A stretch of DNA of 64,000 nt from Zingiber officinale (lineage: Eukaryota > Streptophyta > Magnoliopsida > Zingiberales > Zingiberaceae). The stretch lies in contig NC_056001.1 of assembly GCF_018446385.1 (NCBI RefSeq), positions 11,154,672-11,218,671 on the forward strand. The letters are read 5' to 3'. Shown here piece after piece: positions 42,483-54,198 of the stretch; the first letter of the stretch is position 1; each line of letters starts with the position of its first letter. Below the pieces are notes generated by a model that saw only the letters and a list, made by a program, of their open reading frames with translations, searched no databases and had not been told where the DNA came from. A program made the position numbers and the translations under genes.

Positions 42483-43315
42483 ATGGATGTCAAGATCCGC
42501 GAGTTCGTTGACTCCGTCTGTTCCTTCTTCACCGGCGGCCATCTCATTCCATGGTGAGACCGCAAGATTATCGCTGTACGCATTCCTTTGCCTGGCCAAA
42601 ACTCTGGCCATTCCGAATTTTTCCTGTATGTTTCTTTTCTCCTTATTTTTTTCCCTCGCCGCATTGATCGGAACAATTAGCACATCGATTCCAGCCCAGA
42701 GCTGTTATCGTGGGGAATTAATTTCATATCCCTGATACTACGACTTCTTGATATTCCTGCCCAGGGTTACGAGAGTGAGGTCACATTTTGTCTTAGATAA
42801 AACTATAAATAAATCGAAAGTTGATGGACAAATTTAATATTTAACTTAGTAAAAGTTTATATTTTTATGTTCATTTAATATACATAAAATTAATTAAATA
42901 AATAAATTAAATAACTCGTTAAACTAAATAAATAAAAATGTAATACCCTACCATATTAGCAACTCTTATCAATATACTAAAACATAAAAAAATTTATTAA
43001 AATGAGCATACAATTCAAACAAGTAAAAAATTCAGGTAATTAAATAAATTTGAATGGAAAGCTCTATGACACCTAAATAAATCAAACCCAAATTCATAAA
43101 AAATAAATCAAATTAATCTTGAATAATTTTTCAATGACTTTTCATTTTTGTTTTTTTACAAGGCGTTGGAAGAACAAATTGCTAAAGGTAAAATTTCAGC
43201 TGAATCTTGAATTTATATGTTTTGTTCTGTTCCTAAACTTGACATAGAAGGCTTCATTCTTCCAACAGACGGCGTGATTGGCATAGAGCTTCTGTCGAGT
43301 GGTATGCTGCAGTGA
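42483..43315 (+). pseudogene. FIS1: FIS1 pseudogene, copy 2
   Basis: Same remnants as 17,452-18,284 with the same TGA after IPW and the same missing exons. I saw no difference between the two copies in the coding remnants, so the gene was dead before the copies separated. Confidence 0.7.
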
Positions 43316-43575
43316 TGGCACTTAAGAGATGAATTGGATCGTGATTCCTTACCGGTTGCATCGTCGTGAAAGCGATGCTGTGTCGCCTTTCTTATAATTC
43401 GTTGAATTCGTAGCTTCTATATATTCAGTGCCTCTGTAAACTGAAGGTATTGAAATTTGCTCTTTAATACAATTTGGCCGACCTGCATTCCTACGTACAT
43501 TTTTAAGACCAGCCTGACCCCGGTTTTCTCCTGTTGAACCGGTCCATGCTATGACTTGTCGAAAAACACTATTCA

Positions 43576-44133
43576 TTAATAGCAATCCTGGCAACGCACC
43601 AATCCGTTGTCGTTGCACTCCACGCATCGCCGCGCGCGGCCCTCCTCCTCCACGAACACCTTCCGGCTGCCCCAGCAGACGGAGCAGGGCACGAACCGCA
43701 CCCCACCGCAGGTGCCGCAGACGCTGAAACCCGAATCCCGGCGCCGCGCCACCCCTCGAGCACTCCCAAGCTCCCCGGCCTCGTGCATCGCATAGATCTC
43801 CGCCGCGCCCCCGAGGCACCGACCGCCGATGAAGACCTGGGGTAGCGCCAAGGGCCGGATGCCCTCCGTCGCCACCTGCAGCTCGCGGCGGAAGCCGGCA
43901 TCCATGGAGACGTCGCGCTCGTCGACGGCCACGCGGATGCCGTCGAGGATGGAGCGGACGGCGCGGCAATCCTCGAAGGTGCGGCGGATGGCACGGAGGG
44001 AGGTGGTGTAGAGGACGACGACGTCGGGTTGGGGACGTTTGTAGGGATCGCCGGAGGCGCAAAGGCGCCGGGAATTCAAGGCGGTGCCGTGATGATGGTG
44101 GTAGGGGATGGGGAAGAGGATATTGGATGCCAT
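43576..44133 (-). CDS. GRXCR1-like glutaredoxin-type protein, copy 2
   Basis: Intact, 185 aa. It differs from the copy at 18,545 by a net 3-base loss around 43,755 that turns GSALEGVA into GSARGVA just after the glutaredoxin fold; all four C-X2-C pairs are kept. An in-frame change in an otherwise identical gene suits two functional alleles or paralogues better than random error, but the site lies in a GC-rich run prone to miscalling. Confidence 0.87.
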   Translation of the reverse strand: MASNILFPIPYHHHHGTALNSRRLCASGDPYKRPQPDVVVLYTTSLRAIRRTFEDCRAVRSILDGIRVAVDERDVSMDAGFRRELQVATEGIRPLALPQVFIGGRCLGGAAEIYAMHEAGELGSARGVARRRDSGFSVCGTCGGVRFVPCSVCWGSRKVFVEEEGRARRCVECNDNGLVRCQDCY

Positions 44134-44206
44134 AATACTAATTGATTGAATGGCAGAGAAGTGGGCTTTGATCGTTAAATTGAGCTCCATTACTTGTGCC
44201 TCGTTG

Positions 44207-44216
44207 TATATATATA
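44207..44216 (-). promoter_or_regulatory. TATA box of the GRXCR-like gene, copy 2
   Basis: Identical to the copy 1 promoter; TATATATATA 74-83 bases before the ATG at 44,133. Confidence 0.6.
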
Positions 44217-44512
44217 CATTGGTTGGACCATTGCTGCTGCTAGCTTTGCTTTGTTGTGGTGTAGGTTTTCATTGCGCGATCACTAAAGTTTCGGGGGCTT
44301 TTCTGTTTGATTATTTTGACATGTTAGTTGTGCAAGCTTTAAAATAGGATGGGCATCTATAATTCAAAGTAGGAGACATGGTAGAAAATAATTTTAAAAT
44401 TACGTAACGTGATACGGTGAATAGGAAGAAGGGATCAATAAGTTTATCTAGGCGACAATCAAAGTCCGTATGAGATCAAAAGTTGGCCTAGTAGCATCTC
44501 ATACTCTTGATC

Positions 44513-44878
44513 GGCCTTGTCGATCGAAGAGGTTATATGTAAATCCTGCAGTAGGCATGGACTGGACTCACTCAGAGCTCAATATCTCCTTGCCTGATTG
44601 ACCCTAGCTACCAATCGGATAGATTCTTTGTAAACCCTGCACCAAGTACAGACCGAACTCACTTAGAGCTCAATGCCCTCTCACCTGATCAGTCCCTGCG
44701 GATTAGATAGATTCTCTATAAACCCCGCATCCAACACAAATCAGACTCACTCAGAGCTCAATGCCCTCTCACCCGATTGACCCTGCCGATCGGATAGATT
44801 CTATGTGAACCTCACACCCAGTAGGAATCGATCTTGTTTTGGATTCAACTCTCGAGACCCCTCATTTCCCGATGACCT
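44513..44878. repeat. 87-bp tandem repeat, copy 2
   Basis: Same units and spacing as 19,485-19,850. The unit number is unchanged between copies, which is notable because such arrays change length readily. Confidence 0.75.
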
Positions 44879-46380
44879 TACCAATCGGGCAGGCTCTCTG
44901 TGAGCCTTACCCTTGGTCCGAACCAGATTCATTGGGCAAGCTCTCTACGAGCCTTATCCTCGTTTCGAATCGGATTCGCTTGAGGCTCTATTCCCGCTTG
45001 CCTGATCGGCCTTGCCGATCAAACAGTCTCTCAATATCCCAATACTTTACTCCCTACCCAAGCCAGACTCACTCGAGACTCAGCTCCCGTCACCCCGATC
45101 GGCTCTACTGATCAGACAGGTCCCCCATGGATCCATTACCGACTTCAACCTGTTTTGTTCGATTCTCTGTTCCCACTCTCTCGATCAGTCTTATTGATTG
45201 GACAGGCTCCAAAAGAGTCAATAGACCGTCTATAAAATTTTATTTTCTTTAAGGATATCACTACAGCCAGTTAGGCCTTATATATAAATGGGCTCCATGA
45301 GGAGCCCATCTTCTAGATAGTAGCCCAAGAGGTATCCCGATGCAAAATCCAAGTTATTACTATTAATACAACACGTGAGTTTGTCTGAGGATCATATCTA
45401 TGTACAAATACTTACATCATGTACATGCTAATGCGATTGATGGATGTGGTATAAGCATGACGATGAAATAGATTGATTGATTACAGGATAATATTATCTC
45501 ATTAATACGTAGATTGTAAGAGACATTATAAAAGGGGATCTTTCTTTGTTGACATAGATATGTGCCGCACACACACATCTCTTGCTCTTTTTGCTTGCTT
45601 TACTTTGTGCCACTGTCATTATTTTAACTTGATTGTGACAGTAGTTACACCAAACACCTCTTGGTACACTTATTGATGATCCTTTTTGCTTCTCAAGAGT
45701 TCTTAGAGCATATAAAACTGTAAGTCACATAACCGACGGTCCATTGGAAATATTTTTAACATTATTGAAAGGAATATTTCCGTGTAGGAAATTTCCGTCT
45801 AAAATGGACGAGGGAATAGATTTTTCTCGATGATTCTAGGAGAAAATAGAACTAACATGTCACTTTTATCTTAAAGTTGTCCTCTCTTCTCCCATGTTAG
45901 TATGTTACACGTGTGACTGTATTGACAGTTAAACCGTAAATAATGGTTCACGGGTAGTCCTTTTCATCCTACTTTAAACTTATTACGGTTAGCTTTTGAT
46001 TAATTTAATTGGTTAAAAATACTTTCAAACTTGACACATCTATTGTAATATAAAAGTATAGTATAAAAGTGATTATGCTCCTATACATCCGCATCGACCG
46101 TTTTTAGATTATATGAATGAATATAAATCATAGGATCAAACACGAAGTATATCTAATGTGTACTGTGTACGGAAGGAAGTTAGAGCAATTAGAGATTATT
46201 GTAAACTATAGGGAACAAAATATAATATTTTAAAGATGGAAGATGATATAAAAAGTTGGCAAAGTAGGGTGAATTGTAATGTCGAGAGAGATAATGCATC
46301 TTATCGATTTAGAAACCATAACTACAATTAAAAGGTAAAATCATAATATCGAAAGAGATAAAGTGTGATTGGTGGAGTCA
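44879..46380. other. Intergenic region between GRXCR-like gene and Ca2+-ATPase exon, copy 2
   Basis: As copy 1, with a small change at about 45,263 (CTACAGCCAG for CTACCGCCCAG). The hairpin with stem ATGGGCTCC is conserved. Confidence 0.5.
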
Positions 46381-46572
46381 TGCAAATGCAAATGCAAATG
46401 CAAATGCCCCGCGAGCTCTGCTGTAAAGAACCACTCGTTCAGATTTCTCCTTTTCTACTGTTCGGCGACTACTCCGCGAGTCCCCTTTTCCTCGCTTGAT
46501 CTGTTGCCCTGCTTGTGACCGAGGCTGAGACTGAGAGGAGAGATCAGAAAGGGAAATCGCTCGCGGGATACG

Positions 46573-46746
46573 ATGGAGAGCTTCTTGAAGAACTTCGAGG
46601 TGGAGAGCAAGCACCCTTCGGCGGAGGCGCAGCGGCGGTGGCGGCGGGCCGTCGGCTTGGTGGTCAGGAACCCCCGCCGCAGGTTTCGTATGGTCCCAGA
46701 TCTCGACACGCGATCCGAGGTCGAGGCCAAGAAGAAGAATATCCAG
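46573..46746 (+). CDS. Autoinhibited Ca2+-ATPase exon 1, copy 2
   Basis: Identical 58 codons and GTAAGT donor. Of the two copies this is the one that could splice to exons beyond 64,000, since copy 1 is followed by a gap and then by copy 2. No later exon appears in the 17 kb that follow it here. Confidence 0.8.
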
Positions 46747-47805
46747 GTAAGTGCAACATCCCATGCTCCAGCAGAATGAACGCGTCCTCATTCTTTCGAT
46801 TTGGTTGCTTTATTTCCTTTCCGATCAGGTGTTTCCCCCCTTTTTTGGATTTTGTTTTTCATCTGAATTTTTCTTTTCGTGGGTAGCAATTGTATTTATT
46901 TTTCAGAAATTTTAGTTGAAGCTTTTCCTTTTGTTTTTTTATCGATGAGTTTGACCAATTTGATCTTTGGTCTCCTTTTCTTTGATTTCTTTTGGATGCG
47001 AGATAGTTCTATTTTCTCTTCCTTTAGGGTTACAGTTAGCTTCCAGCCAATGATCAGTCGCAAATTGATCAACAAATCCATCCTATTTTTCGATTTGCCA
47101 GGCCTGAGGGCTTGTCTGCCCTTTTGCCATTCATCCCTAAGGCTTCAATGTAGGAATCCACTGAGCCCGGAAATTTCTGCGAAGCTTCTTGTGTGACCCC
47201 AAAAGTCAATAGCATAATTGGACCATTGGCACCATTGATATGACTGTGCTCTCTTTTCCCATTATGCAATTATGCTTCTCGTGTGATCCTGTCTGAAATG
47301 GTGGAGATGGTGCGCTAGGTAGATGACTCTTGTTGTTGACTGAGAGAAGACTCCGAGATGGAGAAGCGATGACACTTATCACTCCTTTCTGTACACCCCG
47401 CAGAGAGAATAAAGGGAAACATTAAAGCGAGAATCAGGGAGGGGGTCCTTGGCACAAGCACTTCGACGCTTGAGCCAATACAGTGGTCAAGCGAAAAGTG
47501 GAGAGAAAGATGAACAGTATATGTGTGCAAGTAAAGACGTGTAGTAAAATGTGTAAAAAACGTACATGGCCAACTGAGAGAAACCCTTTTTATACTGACC
47601 CTCAGAACCTTCGTAATAATGAGGCGTTAGAGAATGTCTGGTGTCAAAATATGTCGAATAACGAAATATGTATGACCACCATTCGAGGAAGGTTTCATTT
47701 CATGCATATGATCCATCTTTTGTAACCCCTGTATTAATGAGGCGGCTGAGAACGTTCGATGTTAGAATATGTCAAGTAACACCAGACAATGAAAGTTGTA
47801 GGACC
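46747..47805 (+). other. Start of Ca2+-ATPase intron 1, copy 2
   Basis: Same as 21,720-22,777 apart from single-base run-length differences (e.g. TTTTTTT near 46,935). No exon found. Confidence 0.5.
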
Positions 47806-49171
47806 TGTTGGATCAAGACACACGTGAGAGGGGGGGGGGGGAAACCGGTGGTTTAAAAAAAACTTATTTTTTGGGTTTTGAAATAAGTATACAGTGGAAA
47901 AAACTAAGCACCAAAGCAAAACCAAAAACTCGAACTCGATCAGTTTTATTTGATTCGGAGCTGCAACTCCTACTCGAAGACCCAGGTCCCGCGGACCTAT
48001 CGATTAGTAATCCACTAATAATCTCTTCCGGAACCCGGAAGAGGGATTGAGTACAAAAGAATAGGAAAAATGTAACAAGCTACACTTTCCTTTATGCAAC
48101 TATTAAGTACAATATTAAACATTCGTTACCCAACACCTTCGAAGATGATCAGATCAGGCACAGTGTTGGACGACTCCTCATCAGTAGTCGGGCGTAGTAG
48201 TGTCGTAGCAGAGCAGCAATACGAAGCCGGAGCAGTTGGAACGTCAAATGGACGTGTAGAAGCTTATAGAAGACTTGTGGCTCGAATGTTGCTTGACAGG
48301 GCTCATATATACTATGGAAGACACCTTCAACCTCCTCCGAGGCGCCTCCACAGGTAAATTTTATCCCCTATCTTCGATGATGATAAAATCTATAATTTTC
48401 AATTTTTATCCCCTGTAAGGCGCCTTCAAAGCTCTTCAAGGCGCATTCAAAGCTCTTCAAGGTGCCTTCAAAGCTGTTCAAGGCGCCTTCCAGCAAGCTC
48501 AAGACGCCTCCAAAAGCATGACAGGCGCCTCTAACTGCGGATTTGACACAACAATCTTCTGGAGGCTATATCTTTTGACTCCGAACTCGAAATCAAGGTC
48601 TGTTAATTGTCACGCGTGCAGAATTCGAAGGTCTACATTTGTCTCTACAACATAGAGTTTGAAAAATATATGCATAACAATTTATATAGATTTATGAATT
48701 AGATTCTGTTTTCCCGAGACCAGGATCTAGTCAAGGTCTCAATTTAGCTTTCCAATATGGATCTAAATTGGACCGATGCCTACTGCCCCTTCAAACGGGA
48801 TGCGTTCTCACTGAGTCACTCTTTTCCAGCGACTTACCTTCACTTATCAAATGTTAAGTTACTTGCTTGGCGTCCAATCTGACCCACCAGCCTTCCACCA
48901 AATCGCACATCCGGACCTCCCTCAAATTGAACATCTCGACCTCCTGCTGGAATCGCACATCCAGACTTCAATCTATCGAGAATCGAATATCCCGACCTCC
49001 TTCCATAATCCTACATCTAGACTTCCTGCCTGGTGTCTGGTCCTTTTGACCCGTCAAGTTAGTCGACCCTGTGCACTTGGTAACAAGGTTAGATCGACAA
49101 CACATCTAACTTTAATCTATTTGTCATTCATCAAAACTTAGGTTTGACCATTGGTGCCAAATGCACCAACA
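47806..49171 (-). repeat. 3' LTR of the LARD-like element, copy 2
   Basis: 1,366 bp, 45 bp shorter than in copy 1, mostly through losses in the CGCACATC repeat-word region. Confidence 0.8.
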
Positions 49172-52100
49172 ATCTTTTCCTTTTTGATGCAATGATAACC
49201 TGGGTTAAAGTTAGAAAAATAATGCAACAATAAAATAACAATATAAAAATGATTCAAGAGAAATGAATGATTTTTGAATTTATTCTCTTGAGAATTTTTA
49301 AGGTTAAGTTTTTTAGATTTTCTTAGTTTTTTTTTTCTTACAGAACCTCTACTCTCCTCCTTTGACATTCATAAAAAATTATGCATATAAGTATACCAAA
49401 AGGAAGTAAAATATGCAAACACTCCTAAGTAAATTTACCAAATACTAAAAGTAATTTGGTCAATTTTAGGGAGGAAAAGATAAATTGTTCAAGTAAAAAT
49501 TATTGCTTGAAATTTCATGCCTATATTAGGGGGATTTTGAAATTAGAGATAACCTTTTTCTAAAGGAATTTGCAAAGTAAATTTGAAAGCCAATTTTTCA
49601 AAGCAACTTTTGAAAAGAGGTTTTCAAACAATTTTCAAAGAAATTAAGCAACATAGGTTTGGAAACATTTTCAAAATATTTTTTCAAAACAAGAATTGAC
49701 AAAGTTGAAAAGCAAAAACGTTTTTCAAGTATAAATTTTGGCAAGTGTTTTGAAAAGTAATTTTTGAAAAATTTGGAAAATATTTTTCTTATGGGAATTG
49801 GATCAAAATAATTTTGAAAACAAAAAAAAACATTTTGCAAAGCATTTCTTAAGACAATTAAAAACATTAAACTTTGCAAAAATTTTACACACCGTTTTTT
49901 AAAATAAGTTGCAAAGTAAAATTTTTTTGAATTTTCGAAGCAAATTTTGTAAGGTAATTTTCGAAGTTATAAAGTAATTTTCAAGGTGATAAAATACTTT
50001 TCAACAGATTTTTCAAAATGTTGTTGCAACACATTTTCTACCAAAGAAGGTTTTAAAGTATTTTTCGAAATACTTTTCTTTTCAGTTTTTAAAACAAACA
50101 TTTGAAAAAGTATAAGAGTATTTTTCAAAGCAAGTTTTAAACGTGCAACTTTCAAAAGTAAATTTTTAAAAGCAAATTTTGAAATATTTATTCAAAAATT
50201 TTCAAGTAAGTTTTAAAATATTTTTTATTTAAACTATCCGTTTGCAAAAAGTAACAAGAAGAGAAATTTTTTTGAAATAAGACATTTTGAAAGTAATTTT
50301 CAAATATCCTCCCCTGAATTTAATATTATTTAAAAAAAATATTAAATAAAACAGTAAAAACAGACATACATACTATTTTAAATTAATTAACTTTTCTAGG
50401 ATTATCTGAGTTTATCAGAATGAGTTTCTAGCTAACCCATTACTCTCCCTCTTAATGTATGCATTATCTAAGACATGTCCATAGATTTATATCTAATCTT
50501 TAGTGAGAAAATATTTTTAAAGGATTTTTTAAATAATTTTCAAATGAATTTTTAAAATATTTTTAAAGAAAAATAATTTTCAAAAGATTTTTTAAAGGAT
50601 TTTAAAAATATTTTTAAAGGAAGTTTTAAAAATAATTTTTAAAAGAGTTTTTAAAATGTTTTTAAAGGAATTTTTAAAAAGAATTTAAAAGGATTTTAAA
50701 ATAATTTTTAAAATATTTTTAACGGATGTTTAAAATAATTTTTAAAATATTTTTAGGATGTTTCAAATAATTTTTTAAGGATTTTTATAATAATTTTTAG
50801 AATGTTTTTTAATGGATTTTTAAAATAATTTTAAAAATATTTTTAAATGATGTTTAAAATTTTTTAAGGGATTTTTAAAATAATTTTAAAAGATGTTTAA
50901 AAGAATTTTAACGTAATATGTTAATTAACTTTACGTTTAATTCTATTTAAATTTTAAGTTTTAATGTAATTTTTAATGTTTAATTAACTTAAATTTAAAG
51001 TTTAAGTGGATTAATATTTAGGGTTTAATTTTAAATTTTAAGTTTAACTTTAAAGTTTAAGTTTATTTTATTTTTAATTTAATTTAATTTTAATTCATCT
51101 CATCCGATATATATTTTTAATCAAGGGAATCCTATAATTTTGTAAGATAAGTTAAGTTGAATTTCAGAGTTTAGTTTAACTTGTGTTAGATTCAAGTTTA
51201 ATTCTAAGTTAATCAAGTAGGCATTCTTTGAATAAATGTTTAGGCTGTGGTGAGTCACACGGACATCATTAGAGTAACCACGTACTTCGAGATTTTTCAA
51301 ATAGTCTTGCCCAAAAAACGTAATACAAAACTTTAGTCTAATTAGGTAGGATTAGTAAAGGGTAACTTTAGGTAGTTACACTAAGTCAAATGCATCAGGT
51401 AAGCCATATGTTCCTAAACATGCACATAGATAGAGCTTTCCTAATCTATTATCATCCCAAACTTCTCCAATACTATTTGTCAAGTTAATTTTTGTCCCTA
51501 ATTATTCTAGTCCTAATTACCCTTAATGGGTAAGGTATTATTTTGGAGATGCCAACTAGTTTGGTGCCTCCTCTGAATTATATATTCTTGGTTTTATTAA
51601 GTTTAATTAATATTTTAAGTTTAATTAATATTTTATTTTTAATTTAATTTTTAAATTTACTTTTAATTTTTAATATAAGTTTAATTCTTTAATTTTGAAT
51701 TAATTAAGTTGGTTAAATTATCTTTCTTTAAAAGATTTTCTTTAATATTTAACTTTTTAGTAATTTTTAATTGTGAATTTTTTAAATTGGTTAAGTTATC
51801 TTTGTTTAAAAGATTATTTAAATTTTTATTAATTTTTAATTTCGAATTAATTAAATTGGTTGTGTTTAAGATTTTGTCTTTAGGGTTTAACTTTTTATTA
51901 TTTTTAATTTTGAATTGTTATGATTTAGTTTTGATTTTATCAAATTAGTTTTATCTATAGATTTATCTTTAAGATTTAAATTCCTATTTATTAAATTATT
52001 TTTATTTTGGATAGAAATTCTTAGGTTGATATTATCTAGATTATCAAATGTTTTATTAAGAAATTTATTAATTTTATCTAGATATATATTGACTTCGTCA

Positions 52101-52822
52101 TTTTTATCATTAGGGATGTCATTCCTATCCCTGCCCGGTTCTCATTTTTTCGGGTTCGGGGATTCCGTGAACCCGAACCCACCGGGATCAAATCCCCATC
52201 CCCGCCCTCATCTCCGCCTCATTCCCAAATTTAATTTATATTATTATTATTATTATTTAATAATATTATTAATAATAATAATATTAATATTAATATTAAT
52301 ATTATCATTAATAATATTTTCAAAAATTTTAATATTAATATTAACACTATTATTAATACTTTTTTTAAAAAAAATCATATTATTATTTATTAATATTAAT
52401 AATAATAATATTTGGGGCGGGTTCGGCGATGGGGATAGTATTCCCATACCCGCCCCATCCCCGAAAAATCGGGGATCCCCATTTCGGGTTTTCCCTGCGG
52501 GGAAAATTGTCAAATGATAAATTATCATTTGAATTTTTAGATCTATTTAAGTTTGAATTATTATTTAAATTTTTATTATTTTTTAAACTTTTAAGATTTT
52601 ATTAATTAATTTATTTAAATTCAAATTGTGAATTAATTAAATTGTTTGAATTGATTTGGTCAATGTTCTGTTTGACCAAGTCAAGGTTGATGCCAATTTG
52701 ATCAAGGTCTTGATTGACTTGATCAAAACCTAAATTATTTATTAGTTCTGATTTTTAATCAAATTTGAATTATGCAGATATAGATTATCATATACCATAT
52801 TAGGGGTAATTTCATTATTAAC
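49172..52822. other. AT-rich interior of the LARD-like element, copy 2
   Basis: As 24,189-27,838; only homopolymer-length differences noted. No coding content. Confidence 0.65.
52113..52511. mobile_element. MITE-like insertion with C/G-rich ends, copy 2
   Basis: Same insertion, same site and same flanks as 27,129-27,527. Confidence 0.55.
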
Positions 52823-54198
52823 CAGTGTTCGAAATATCGCCCTAGGCGGTCGCCTAGGCGCTGTGCGGCGGCAAACCGCGCCGGAGTGGCGGCAAACCGC
52901 GCCGAAAACCAGCCAGGCGGGTGACCTAGGCGGCAGGGCCCCCTAGGCGGTCCTTGGTGGCCCTCACTGGGCTTCGACGACCCTTGCAGGCTTAGGCGGG
53001 TTCGGCGGGCCTCGATATTTTTGGCATATTTTTAGGCTTTTAATACTAAATCCTAATTTGCACAAGGTTCTTCAACTTCTCTCATCGCCGGCTCTTCGTC
53101 TTCTCTCATCGCGGCTTCAGCTTCGTCGCTTCCGGTAAGTTTTTATTTTTGTTTCTCTTAATTTGTTTTGTTTCTGTTATTTTTTTTTGTTTCTCCTCAT
53201 GATTCGTCATCGCCGCAACTCTCCAACGGCGCCAAACGTGTCGCGGGGTGTCCAACGTCGCTTGAAGCGTCGCCGGACGCGTCCGGCGTGTCTGGCGAAG
53301 TCCGGCGTTGCTTCCAGGGCGCTGGTAGCGTCGCGATGCTTCTGGCGGCACCGGAAGCTTTCCAATATGCTACGGGCGCCGCCGGAAGCAACGCCGGACT
53401 TCACCGGACGCGCCAGAGACGCTTCCGGCGGCGCCGGATGCCTCCCGCGAGGCGTCCGCACCATCGTCGCAAATTTTCCCCTTTTTTACTGTGCATAATA
53501 TTTTTTTTTTAATTTAATAAAATAAAATAATTTCTAACTGAGATAATTTCAATAATAGGTTCATAAAGCCTAATTAAATTATCCTAATTATATATAGTTA
53601 AAATTTAAATTTTTTAAATTTTATAATAAATATTATTAATTTATAAAAAACAAATTAAAATATATAAATAATATTTTTAAAATTAAATTTTTTAATAAAT
53701 ATTATTAATTTAGATAACAGATTTAAAAATTATATTTAAAATTTAAAAATTTCTAATAAATATTATCATTTATCAGATTTAAAAATATAAAAATTATATT
53801 TAAAATTTAAAAAATCTATTTATATAAATCAGATTTTTAAATTTTATATATTATTAATTTATATTAATCAGATTTATAAATATTAAAATTATATTAAAAT
53901 TTAAACAATTCTAATAAATATTATTAATTTATATTAACAGATTTATAAATATTAAAATTTTAAAAATTCCAATAAATATTATTAATTTACATAAATCAGT
54001 TTTAAAAATATAAAAATAAAATTAAAATTTAAAATATATATTTTTTAATAAATATCTAATAAATTTTATTAATTAGATTAAGATATATAAAAAAAAATCA
54101 GACTTGTTAATGTTATATTTTGTATCGTATGGTATAATTTAATTTTATTATTATATTATGTTGTTATATATAATTTTTTTAGGTTATTTGTTCTTATA

